Below, piece by piece: positions 57,505 to 64,000 of a stretch of DNA of 64,000 bases (its first letter is position 1; each line of letters starts with the position of its first letter). This DNA is from Levilactobacillus angrenensis. GTDB lineage: Bacteria > Bacillota > Bacilli > Lactobacillales > Lactobacillaceae. The notes under the pieces are model-generated. The model saw only the letters and a program-made list of their open reading frames with translations. It did not search any database and was not told the origin of the DNA. The translations under genes were made by a program, and so were the position numbers. The stretch is from positions 17,650-81,649 of the forward strand of contig NZ_RHOB01000013.1 in NCBI RefSeq assembly GCF_003946085.1, given 5' to 3'.

Positions 57505-58884
57505 ATGGAACGGATTACCATCTTGCATACCAACGACCTGCATTCGCACTTTGAAAATTGGCCGCGAATTCGGCGTTATTTGGCGACCACGCGGCAAACC
57601 GCCGAGCAGGCCGGCGATACCGTGTATACGTTTGATCTGGGCGACAACATCGACCGGGTGCATCCGGTCAGCGAGGCCACGGTGGGGCAAAAGAACATTG
57701 AATTGATGAATCAAATCGGCTATGATGCCGCGACGATTGGCAATAATGAGGGGCTGGGCTTCATGCGGCCGCAATTGGACCACCTGTACGACCACGCCAA
57801 CTTTCCGGTCATCTTAGGCAATATCTTAACGGGCGACACCCACGAACAACCGAGCTGGGCGTTGGACCACAAGATATTCTCCACGACGGCGGGAACGCGC
57901 GTGTTGGTGTTGGGCTTAACGGCGCCGTATCATTTGACGTATCCGCTGGCGGGGTGGCAACCGATTGGGGTCCAGCCGGCCTTGACGAAGCTCTTGCAGA
58001 CGTATGCCGGGCAATTCGACGTGTGTGTCTTGTTGTCGCATCTCGGATTAGACGTGGACCGCAAGATTGCTAAACGTTTTCCACAGGTGACCGTCATCAT
58101 TGGCAGTCACACGCACCATCTCTTGCCTCACGGGGAACAGGACCAGCACAGCCTGTTGGCCGCGGCCGGTAAATGGGGCCGTTACGTGGGCCGCATCACG
58201 CTGAATCTGACGGATCATCAGGTCACCCGGGCCCAAGCAGGGGTGGTGGAGACCGCCAAGTTGCCGGAAAAGCCGGGAGATGCCGCTGAAATTGCCGGGC
58301 TGACAGAATTGGGCGAGTCCATTTTGTCAGAACAACGCGTCGCCAAGTTGCCGGTCGACCTGGAGGCCAATCCGGTGGGTGATTCACAGTTGATTCGTGA
58401 AGGCCTGCACGCTATTGCGGAATACGCTGGTACCGATGCGGCCGTGCTCAATGCCGGGCTCTTTTTACGGGACTTGCCTCGCGGCGTCGTTAATCAAAAA
58501 CAACTGCATGACCTGTTGCCTCACAACATGCACGTGATGACCATCACGCTGAGTGGTTACGACCTGTGGCGGTTGGTTCAAGAATTTGAGTTGGCCCGGT
58601 TATTTTTACGGTATTTTCCGCAAAAAGGCATGGGCTTTCGTGGTAAAATCTTTGGTGAGCTCAATTATTTGGGCATCGCCTATGATGCGCAGACGCACGC
58701 GGTCACTTGGCGAGGAGAACCCTTGTCACCAACCAAGCAGTACACGATTGCGGGCTTGGACCATTACCTGTTTATTCCGTTCTTCCCGACGATTTCGATC
58801 GTGGGCAAAAATCAAATTTTATATCAAGACTTATTACGGGAAGTGTTCGCCAAATACTTGGGCAAGCACTATCCCTTATCGTAA
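57505..58884 (+). CDS. Bifunctional metallophosphatase/5'-nucleotidase (YunD-like)
   Basis: 459 residues. An N-terminal metallophosphatase domain (ITILHTNDLHSHFENWPRIR, FDLGDNID, TIGNNE, LSHLGLDVDRKIA, VIIGSHTHHLL) and a C-terminal 5'-nucleotidase domain (DAAVLNAGLFLRDLPRG, ITLSGYDLWRL). No signal peptide, so it is cytoplasmic like YunD and unlike exported UshA. AAGAGGAG precedes the ATG. yutD follows in 10 bp. Confidence 0.9.
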   Translation: MERITILHTNDLHSHFENWPRIRRYLATTRQTAEQAGDTVYTFDLGDNIDRVHPVSEATVGQKNIELMNQIGYDAATIGNNEGLGFMRPQLDHLYDHANFPVILGNILTGDTHEQPSWALDHKIFSTTAGTRVLVLGLTAPYHLTYPLAGWQPIGVQPALTKLLQTYAGQFDVCVLLSHLGLDVDRKIAKRFPQVTVIIGSHTHHLLPHGEQDQHSLLAAAGKWGRYVGRITLNLTDHQVTRAQAGVVETAKLPEKPGDAAEIAGLTELGESILSEQRVAKLPVDLEANPVGDSQLIREGLHAIAEYAGTDAAVLNAGLFLRDLPRGVVNQKQLHDLLPHNMHVMTITLSGYDLWRLVQEFELARLFLRYFPQKGMGFRGKIFGELNYLGIAYDAQTHAVTWRGEPLSPTKQYTIAGLDHYLFIPFFPTISIVGKNQILYQDLLREVFAKYLGKHYPLS

Positions 58885-58902
58885 CTAGAAAGGATGACGA
58901 CG

Positions 58903-59586
58903 GTGGATCGCAAAGATTTAGAGGCACTCGTTGCCGAGCAAAAAGAAAACCGGGAGCCAGCCGCCGAAGTGGTGCGGGTGGACGAAACGCACATTGCTAT
59001 CAATAACCATCCTTATGAATTGGTGACTGACGTGCGGAACGGCTTTGACTTCACGGAGTTTGCCCAGCGTTTCAGTACGATTCTGAGTAAATATGACTAC
59101 ATTGTGGGTGACTGGGGGTTCGAACAGCTCCGGTTGAAGGGCTTTTACGCGGAGGACCGTGCGGGCGCCAAGCAAAATCAACTCGACGCGGTGCAGGACT
59201 ACTTGTATGAGTCCTGTAACTTCGGGTGTGCCTACTTCATCTTGCACAACCTAGACGTAAAGTCAGCGCCGAAGCCGCGGCGTCCGCGCCGGCGCCGCAA
59301 TTCGCGCAACCAGTCTAATGGCTCGCAACATGAGAAGGCCACCCAGCAGAAGACTGAAAACAGCCGGACGGCCAAGCCAGAAACCAAGCAACATCCAGGC
59401 AATAACGGCAATGGCAACGGGTCGCATCGCCGGCGTTCACGCAGACGACATCGCAACACGAACCATCCGTACACCGAAGAGCGGCGGCCAGTCGCTAAGC
59501 CAACGCCGAACAGTCAAAAAACGGTGACGGTGGCCTCTGGTGGCCAGGGACGGCGGCATTTTACCATTCGCAAAAAAGAAGATTAG
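58903..59586 (+). CDS. YutD family protein with basic disordered tail
   Basis: 227 residues. The N-terminal 125 match YutD (DUF1027): NNHPYELVTDVRNGFDFTEF, YDYIVGDWGFEQLRLKGFY, YLYESCNFGCAYFILHNL. The last 100 are low complexity, rich in Arg, Asn, Gln and Gly, suggesting nucleic-acid or polyanion binding. GTG 58903 is preferred: the ATG at 58894 abuts its own ribosome binding site (AGAAAGG). Function is unknown; conserved beside yutF and yunD. Confidence 0.85.
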   Translation: MDRKDLEALVAEQKENREPAAEVVRVDETHIAINNHPYELVTDVRNGFDFTEFAQRFSTILSKYDYIVGDWGFEQLRLKGFYAEDRAGAKQNQLDAVQDYLYESCNFGCAYFILHNLDVKSAPKPRRPRRRRNSRNQSNGSQHEKATQQKTENSRTAKPETKQHPGNNGNGNGSHRRRSRRRHRNTNHPYTEERRPVAKPTPNSQKTVTVASGGQGRRHFTIRKKED

Positions 59587-59598
59587 GGAGAGTTGGCA

Positions 59599-60393
59599 GT
59601 GAAAAAGTATCAGGCATATTTGATTGATCTCGACGGGACCGTTTACGCGGGGACCAAGCGTTACCCCAAGGCCAAACAGTTTGTGGAACGCCTACAGGCC
59701 GCTCAGGTGCCGTTCAAGTTTGTGACCAACAACACCACCAAGCTCCCGATCGACGTGGTGGCCAATTTGGCCGACAACCACGATATTCACGTGACCACGG
59801 ATAATGTTTACACCGCTGGATTGGCGACCGCCGACTTCTTAGATAAGCGGGCCGGTGACCAGGGCAAGCGGACGGTCTACGTGGTCGGGGAGATTGGCCT
59901 GCGCCAAGCATTGGCGGCTAAGGGCTTTACGGTCGACGAAGACCATCCGGAATACGTTGTGGTCGGGCTGGACAGTGACGTGACCTACGAGAAATTTGCC
60001 AAGGCAATCCTGGCGATTCGCAGTGGCTCGACGTTTATCGGTACCAATTCGGATTCGAACATTCCTAAGTCACGCGGCTTGATGCCAGGGGCCGGGGCGT
60101 TGGTCGACCTGGTGCGCTATGCTACCCAGACCGAACCGATTTTCGTGGGTAAACCGGAACCAATCATTTTAGAGAACTCCTTGCGGCAAATGGGCGTGGC
60201 CCCCGCAGACGCGATCATGGTCGGCGACAATTACCAAACAGACATCTTGGCCGGCATCCATGCCGGGGTGGACACGCTATTGACGTACACCGGCGTCTCC
60301 ACACCTGAGCAGGTGGCCCAACAGGCGATTCAGCCGACTTACACGGTGCCCGACTTGGCGCACTGGAACCTGGAGGCGGGGCCGATTGACTAG
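59599..60393 (+). CDS. HAD-IIA family phosphatase (YutF/NagD-like)
   Basis: 264 residues. The HAD motifs are AYLIDLDGTVYAG (nucleophile Asp), FVTNNTTKLP, GKPEPIILE (Lys) and IMVGDNYQTDILAGIHAGVDT. A C2 cap as in NagD. Likely dephosphorylates sugar or nucleotide phosphates. GTG 59599 is spaced better from GGGAG (59586-59590) than the TTG at 59593. Overlaps the next gene by 8 nt. Confidence 0.9.
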   Translation: MKKYQAYLIDLDGTVYAGTKRYPKAKQFVERLQAAQVPFKFVTNNTTKLPIDVVANLADNHDIHVTTDNVYTAGLATADFLDKRAGDQGKRTVYVVGEIGLRQALAAKGFTVDEDHPEYVVVGLDSDVTYEKFAKAILAIRSGSTFIGTNSDSNIPKSRGLMPGAGALVDLVRYATQTEPIFVGKPEPIILENSLRQMGVAPADAIMVGDNYQTDILAGIHAGVDTLLTYTGVSTPEQVAQQAIQPTYTVPDLAHWNLEAGPID

Positions 60394-61015
60394 CGCACAA
60401 CGATGGGGCGGGTTGACCGCTTTGTTTTTAGCGGTGATCACGCTCAGTATCTTTTTGACGATCAATGCCGTGTGGCTCTATCGCTTGGATATTCATTGGT
60501 TGAATATTGCTCAGGAGGTCCAGATGTCCCCGGCCAAGATTATGCACAATTATCATCAGATGCTGGGGTACCTGGAACTGCCGTGGGTGACGGATCTGAA
60601 GATGACGGACTTCCCGACGTCGTTTACGGGGATGATCCATTTTCATGATGTGAAGAACCTGTTCTTACTGAATAACGTGGTGTTGGTGCTGAGCTTAGCA
60701 CCGGCCATGTTGTACCTGCGTCAACTGAAACGGCGAGCCGAACAATGGCGGTTGTTACGCCCAGTTCAGGTCGCAGCGGTCGTCCCCGTGGTCTTGGGGG
60801 CGATGTTAGCGGTGAATTTTGATGGTTTCTTCATTGCCTTTCATGAGGTATTGTTCCGTAACAACGACTGGATCTTTGACCCAGACTTGGATCCCATCAT
60901 CAACGCGCTACCAGACACCTTCTTTCTCCACTGTTTTATCCTGGCTTTCGTCTTATTTGAAGCCGGACTGGTGGGGGTGTACTGGTGGGGCCGAGTGGCA
61001 ATTAAACGCGCTTGA
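60386..61015 (+). CDS. TIGR01906/DUF1461 family membrane protein
   Basis: 209 residues with four predicted membrane helices (LTALFLAVITLSIFLTINAV, NVVLVLSLAPAMLYL, VAAVVPVVLGAMLAVNF, CFILAFVLFEAGLVGVYWW). The exported loops contain MHNYHQMLGYLELPW and FRNNDWIFDPDLDPIINALPD, typical of the family. Some relatives (lit) carry out lipoprotein intramolecular transacylation; whether this one does cannot be told. TTG start overlapping the HAD gene end. Confidence 0.85.
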   Translation: MTSAQRWGGLTALFLAVITLSIFLTINAVWLYRLDIHWLNIAQEVQMSPAKIMHNYHQMLGYLELPWVTDLKMTDFPTSFTGMIHFHDVKNLFLLNNVVLVLSLAPAMLYLRQLKRRAEQWRLLRPVQVAAVVPVVLGAMLAVNFDGFFIAFHEVLFRNNDWIFDPDLDPIINALPDTFFLHCFILAFVLFEAGLVGVYWWGRVAIKRA

Positions 61016-61025
61016 ATTTGGCAAC

Positions 61026-61072
61026 TAAAAAAGAGTTTGACCGACGAAAATTGTCAGGTCAAACTCTTTTTG
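61026..61072. terminator. Bidirectional terminator
   Basis: AAAAAAGAGTTTGACC (61027-61042) and GGTCAAACTCTTTTT (61057-61071) serve the DUF1461 gene and dedA. Confidence 0.93.
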
Positions 61073-61081
61073 CGTTAATGT

Positions 61082-61747
61082 TTAGTCGTCTTCCGGGAGG
61101 CTACTCGGGGTAGCGGAGTGCCGACCCTTGAGCCAACCCACGATGGCTGGAATCAAGGAAATGACGATGATGCCGAGTACGACCGCGGAGAAGTGCGCCT
61201 TGACGAAGGGGATGTTGCCGAAGAAATAGCCACCGCCACAGCAGATGGCGACCCAGGTCAATGCAGCACTCACGTTGTATTTTAGAAAACGCCGGTAGGG
61301 GAATTGGGACCCCGCCGCGGTAAAGGGTACGAAGGTCCGGATGATTGGCATGAAGCGGCCTAAGAAGATGGCCAACGGACCGTGTTTGCGGAAGAATTTC
61401 TCCGACTGAGCCAGCTTATCCTTGTTGATCAGGCGACCAAACCAGGAATGACTGGACAGTGCGGCGCCGGCCTTACCACCGAGGTAGAAGTTCAGTGAAT
61501 CACCGCCGATAGCTGCCAGTAAGAACAAGGCCACGAAGAACCAAATGTTTAAGCCATATGCGGGATTCGCAGCCAAAGCCGCCGCGGCGAACAACAGCGA
61601 GTCGCCGGGAAGAAATGGGAGAATGACCGCGCCAGTCTCAACAAAAACGATGGCGAACAAGATGAAATAAGTGGAACCGCCAAATGTATTGACGATATTG
61701 ACCAGGTGGTCGTCGATGTGTAAGACAAAATCGATTAAATATCCCAT
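61082..61747 (-). CDS. DedA family membrane protein
   Basis: 221 residues, the DedA/VTT superfamily. Motifs: ILFAIVFVETGAVILPFLPG, GDSLNFYLGGKAG, FLGRFMPIIRTFVPFTAAGS and FLKYNVSAALTWVAI. Relatives flip undecaprenyl phosphate or phosphatidylethanolamine; DedA proteins affect envelope charge and peptide resistance. Transcribed toward the DUF1461 gene. A candidate promoter is CTGACG, 17 nt, TACAAT upstream on the minus strand. Confidence 0.92.
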   Translation of the reverse strand: MGYLIDFVLHIDDHLVNIVNTFGGSTYFILFAIVFVETGAVILPFLPGDSLLFAAAALAANPAYGLNIWFFVALFLLAAIGGDSLNFYLGGKAGAALSSHSWFGRLINKDKLAQSEKFFRKHGPLAIFLGRFMPIIRTFVPFTAAGSQFPYRRFLKYNVSAALTWVAICCGGGYFFGNIPFVKAHFSAVVLGIIVISLIPAIVGWLKGRHSATPSSLPEDD

Positions 61748-61879
61748 TAAGGTACTCCTTATGCATTAATTTTAAATTCAAACACTATTGTAGAAGGTTT
61801 TGATCTCACCGTCAGCAGGGTCGGCAAAACTTAACCAAATTGTCAGGTTTAGCGGGCACAGGTCAGGCCAGTCAGCCAA

Positions 61880-62389
61880 CTATTTAAAGGGCGTGTCTTC
61901 CTCGCCAGTGTCGTCATGAGCCAGTCGGGCAGCCGCCGCGGCCGCGATAGCCCCCACCAAGTCGTCTAAGAAGGTGTGGATGATACCTGGCTCGTGGGCG
62001 TTGAGCTTAGCCAAGATGCCTGGCTTGACCCGGTCGATATAACCATAATTGGTGAAGCCGATGGAGCCGTAGATGTCAACGATGGATAACGCCATGGTCT
62101 CGTCGACCCCGTAGAGTCCTTCGTCACGTTCGACGATCGTTTGCAACGGTTCGAGTAGGCTGTGTTGTTCGGCGGCAATGTCCAGTTGGATACCAGTGAT
62201 CACCGCGTTTTGGACTTCGCGTTTGTGGAGAACGGTCTGAACACTGGCTAAAGCATCGGCGGGGGTCAGGTCAGCGATATAATCTTTTTGCAAGAAAATC
62301 ACGAGGGCTGCGATGTCTGTCAATTGCACGCCCCGCTGGTTCAGCAGGTCAATGGTCCGTTGCCTTAACGCCGTCATTGGTTTTGTCAT
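61880..62389 (-). CDS. pgpA: Phosphatidylglycerophosphatase A family protein
   Basis: 169 residues related to YutG/PgpA. Features are GVQLTDIAALVIFLQKDY, DALASVQTVLHKREVQNAVI, ERDEGLYGVDETMALSIVDI and the C-terminal HTFLDDLVGAIAAAAAARL. Probable role is dephosphorylation of phosphatidylglycerophosphate, though the short soluble PgpA of Firmicutes is less well tested. GAAAGGAAG precedes the ATG. Confidence 0.82.
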   Translation of the reverse strand: MTKPMTALRQRTIDLLNQRGVQLTDIAALVIFLQKDYIADLTPADALASVQTVLHKREVQNAVITGIQLDIAAEQHSLLEPLQTIVERDEGLYGVDETMALSIVDIYGSIGFTNYGYIDRVKPGILAKLNAHEPGIIHTFLDDLVGAIAAAAAARLAHDDTGEEDTPFK

Positions 62390-62448
62390 TTAGTAGAGAC
62401 TTCCTTTCATTGTTTCGTGTTCTCCTAGTATACCACCGATGCTGTCAG

Positions 62449-62477
62449 TTGCATTTTTAACGGTTGGCGGTGATAAT
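62449..62477 (+). promoter_or_regulatory. Cyclophilin gene promoter
   Basis: TTGCAT (62449-62454), 17 nt, GATAAT (62472-62477). Confidence 0.65.
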
Positions 62478-62517
62478 AGATAAGCAGAAAGTGTTTTAAA
62501 AGATATGGAGGATAATT

Positions 62518-63111
62518 ATGACAAAGTTTCCACAAATTGATTTGGCTAACGCCAGGGGTCCACAAGTAACGATTGAAACGTCCATGGGGACCATTCAGCT
62601 GCAACTCTTCCCCGAACAAGCACCAAAGACAGTTGAAAACTTTGTGACCCATGCCAAGGCAGGCTACTATGATGGCTTGACGTTCCACCGGGTCATTCCT
62701 AACTTTATGATTCAAGGTGGCGACCCAACCGGAACGGGGATGGGTGGCGAAAGTATCTGGGGCCAACCATTCGAAGATGAGTTCTCTCAAGAACTTTACA
62801 ACCTGCGCGGGGCCGTTTCCATGGCCAATGCCGGTCCGAATACCAACGGCAGTCAGTTCTTCATCGTTCAAGATAAGGACATGACGGAACAAATGCAAGG
62901 CCAAATGAAGGATGCCGGGTTCCCAGACGAAATCGTTGATGCTTACAAAGATGGTGGGACGCCTTGGCTGGACTTCCGGCACACGGTCTTCGGTCAAGTG
63001 ACTGAGGGGATGGATGTTGTCGATGCCATTGCGCAGGTCAAGACGGATGCCAGCGACCAACCAGCAACGCCCGTCACGATGGACAAAGTCACTGTTAAGG
63101 AAGCCGAATAA
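62518..63111 (+). CDS. Cyclophilin-type peptidyl-prolyl cis-trans isomerase
   Basis: 197 residues, cytoplasmic. The active-site region is clear: [50 protein letters not shown] and [12 protein letters not shown]. It speeds folding at proline bonds. GGAGG is well spaced before the ATG. The S1-domain gene follows after 50 bp. Confidence 0.95.
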   Translation: MTKFPQIDLANARGPQVTIETSMGTIQLQLFPEQAPKTVENFVTHAKAGYYDGLTFHRVIPNFMIQGGDPTGTGMGGESIWGQPFEDEFSQELYNLRGAVSMANAGPNTNGSQFFIVQDKDMTEQMQGQMKDAGFPDEIVDAYKDGGTPWLDFRHTVFGQVTEGMDVVDAIAQVKTDASDQPATPVTMDKVTVKEAE

Positions 63112-63161
63112 AAACTAGCGGTGGTCGAGAGTGCTTACCATATAGTAAGGAGGGCGAGACG

Positions 63162-63551
63162 ATGCCGTTTCAAATTGGCCAACGGGTCTCCGGCCACATT
63201 ACGGGGATCCAGCCCTATGGGGCATTTGTCAGCCTAGGCGGTCATCGTCAAGGTCTGATTCATATTTCAGAGTGTCATTGTGGCTACGTCAAGGATATTC
63301 ATGACTATTTAAAGGTCAATCAAGAAGTGAACGTGGTGATTTTAGATATTGATGAGTTCACGGGTAAAATCAGTTTGTCTTTACGGTGTTTAGAACACGT
63401 GAAGTATACGCAAGAGCCCCCGGAGCATCAACATCGTCATTACTGGACAAATCATCGGGTAAATATCGGTTTCAAGCCAATCGCAGATCGTTTGGCGGGG
63501 TGGAAAACCGAGGCACTGCAACGATTAGACCAAGATCAAGCTTCCTCTTAG
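63162..63551 (+). CDS. S1 RNA-binding domain protein (CvfD/YugI-like)
   Basis: 129 residues. One S1 domain fills residues 1-75 (GQRVSGHITGIQPYGAFVSL, GLIHISECHCGYVKDIHDYL, VNVVILDIDEFTGKISLSLR), followed by a 50-residue basic/aromatic tail. Resembles general stress protein 13 (YugI) and pneumococcal CvfD, a post-transcriptional regulator. AAGGAGGGCGAG precedes the ATG. Confidence 0.9.
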   Translation: MPFQIGQRVSGHITGIQPYGAFVSLGGHRQGLIHISECHCGYVKDIHDYLKVNQEVNVVILDIDEFTGKISLSLRCLEHVKYTQEPPEHQHRHYWTNHRVNIGFKPIADRLAGWKTEALQRLDQDQASS

Positions 63552-63566
63552 GAGGGGGCTTTTTGT
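63537..63566 (+). terminator. Terminator after the S1-domain gene
   Basis: AAGCTTCCTC and GAGGGGGCTT form a stem across TTAG, using two G-U pairs and overlapping the stop codon, then TTTTT. Confidence 0.8.
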
Positions 63567-63658
63567 TTTTTTGGGATTTTCTCTTGACCTCTGTGGTGAT
63601 GATTGGTAAGATATTACCTGTTGCTGTTTGAGGCAGCCGATGCATAAATAATAGATTA

Positions 63659-63674
63659 TTGAATAGTCATTCAA
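63659..63674. promoter_or_regulatory. Palindrome upstream of rRNA P1
   Basis: TTGAAT-AGTC-ATTCAA, a perfect 6+6 inverted repeat, 15 nt before the P1 -35. The same half-sites and spacing recur before P2. Confidence 0.7.
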
Positions 63675-63689
63675 ATTTAAAATTTGTGC

Positions 63690-63718
63690 TTGACGAGCTA
63701 AACAACAACTGATACAAT
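63690..63718 (+). promoter_or_regulatory. rRNA operon promoter P1
   Basis: TTGACG (63690-63695), 17 nt, TACAAT (63713-63718). Confidence 0.82.
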
Positions 63719-63768
63719 GATTTATGTTGTCACGAAGCGTCACGGAAAATTCATTTCAGTTTTGAATG

Positions 63769-63784
63769 TTGAATAAATATTCAA
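63769..63784. promoter_or_regulatory. Palindrome upstream of rRNA P2
   Basis: TTGAAT-AAAT-ATTCAA, 18 nt before the P2 -35, with an extra TTGAAT half-site at 63762-63767. Confidence 0.7.
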
Positions 63785-63802
63785 ATAAAATTGAAAAAGA
63801 TG

Positions 63803-63831
63803 TTGACACGCTTCAAACGACATGATATACT
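63803..63831 (+). promoter_or_regulatory. rRNA operon promoter P2
   Basis: TTGACA (63803-63808), 17 nt, TATACT (63826-63831), preceded by an AT-rich stretch that could act as an UP element. Confidence 0.92.
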
Positions 63832-63838
63832 TTAAAAG

Positions 63839-64000
63839 TTGTCACGGAGCAATTGCTTCTCTGATAACTTGGTAGACCTTTGAAAACTGAACATTGTTTC
63901 GACAAACCAAATATGTGTAGGGCGGTTTGATACTTGGTATCAAACCCAAACAATATTTGCGAAGTCAATTCGCTTTTAAAAATGTAACAACAATCGATGA
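63839..64000 (+). other. Pre-16S rRNA leader (window ends at the 16S 5' end)
   Basis: CCTTTGAAAACTGAACATTG (63877-63896) and the following GTAGGGCGGTTTGATAC-type sequence are the usual lactobacillus leader before 16S rRNA, including a boxA-like CTTTGAAAACT. GGTTTGATACTTGGTATCAAACC is a short hairpin near 63923-63945. The final bases (ATCGATGA) probably lie within a few nt of the mature 16S start. Confidence 0.85.

Noticed and set aside
56700..57795. Two open frames of about 210 codons opposite the phosphoesterase and yunD genes
   Set aside because: They mirror well-supported genes on the + strand, with composition typical of antisense frames.

Overview
The window is a chromosomal segment of a lactic acid bacterium of the Lactobacillaceae. 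I infer this from the gene order (mutL-ruvAB-queA-tgt-yajC, alaS-ireB-ruvX-yrzB, zapA-cvpA-mutS2, a divergent pepQ/ccpA pair, comG-ytxK-ackA), from KxYKxGKxW-type signal peptides on LPxTG surface proteins, and from a 16S rRNA leader at the right edge. The GC-rich third positions and palindromic intergenic repeats suggest a Levilactobacillus-like species. That is inference, because no 16S sequence is present.

Layout. 1-10.4 kb: DNA repair and tRNA modification (mutL 3' part, ruvA, ruvB, queA, tgt, yajC, dinB), then nrnA and a DEAD-box helicase. 10.4-19.4 kb: a T-box leader with a consensus promoter ahead of alaS, the ireB-ruvX-yrzB operon, zapA-cvpA-mutS2 and trxA. 19.4-28.9 kb: yslB, murI-rdgB-phosphodiesterase-cbpB with an unlisted 52-residue membrane protein, mscS, ytxG-ytxH, pepQ/ccpA with a cre box, and an unknown membrane protein. 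28.9-44.1 kb: an accessory surface island. It has a MucBP/LPQTG adhesin whose signal peptide is frameshifted, a decaying tandem array of two paralogous secreted families (type A, basic and propeller-like; type B, lipoprotein), a dead IS30 element, and a large leucine-rich-repeat LPQTN protein. Much of the island is visibly more AT-rich than the flanks. 44.1-55.1 kb: a glutamine-type ABC transporter, yebC, the complete comG pilus operon, ytxK, ackA and an amino-acid permease. 55.1-63.6 kb: an aldo/keto reductase, two metallophosphoesterases, yutD, a HAD phosphatase, a DUF1461 protein, dedA, pgpA, a cyclophilin and an S1-domain protein. 63.6-64 kb: tandem rRNA promoters and the pre-16S leader.

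Two things stand out. First, a dispersed family of non-coding, palindrome-rich intergenic elements occurs at eight or more places. One copy (22941-23217) has perfect 17-bp terminal inverted repeats and a 7-bp target duplication, so it behaves like a MITE, and the other copies are mosaics or decayed forms. Second, the A/B array at 32.8-39.7 kb shows duplication, fusion of an A gene to a B gene, 3' and 5' remnants and IS30 insertion. This is an actively rearranging locus for exported proteins of unknown function.

Also notable: each of the two rRNA promoters has a matching TTGAAT-N4-ATTCAA palindrome a short distance upstream of its -35 box.
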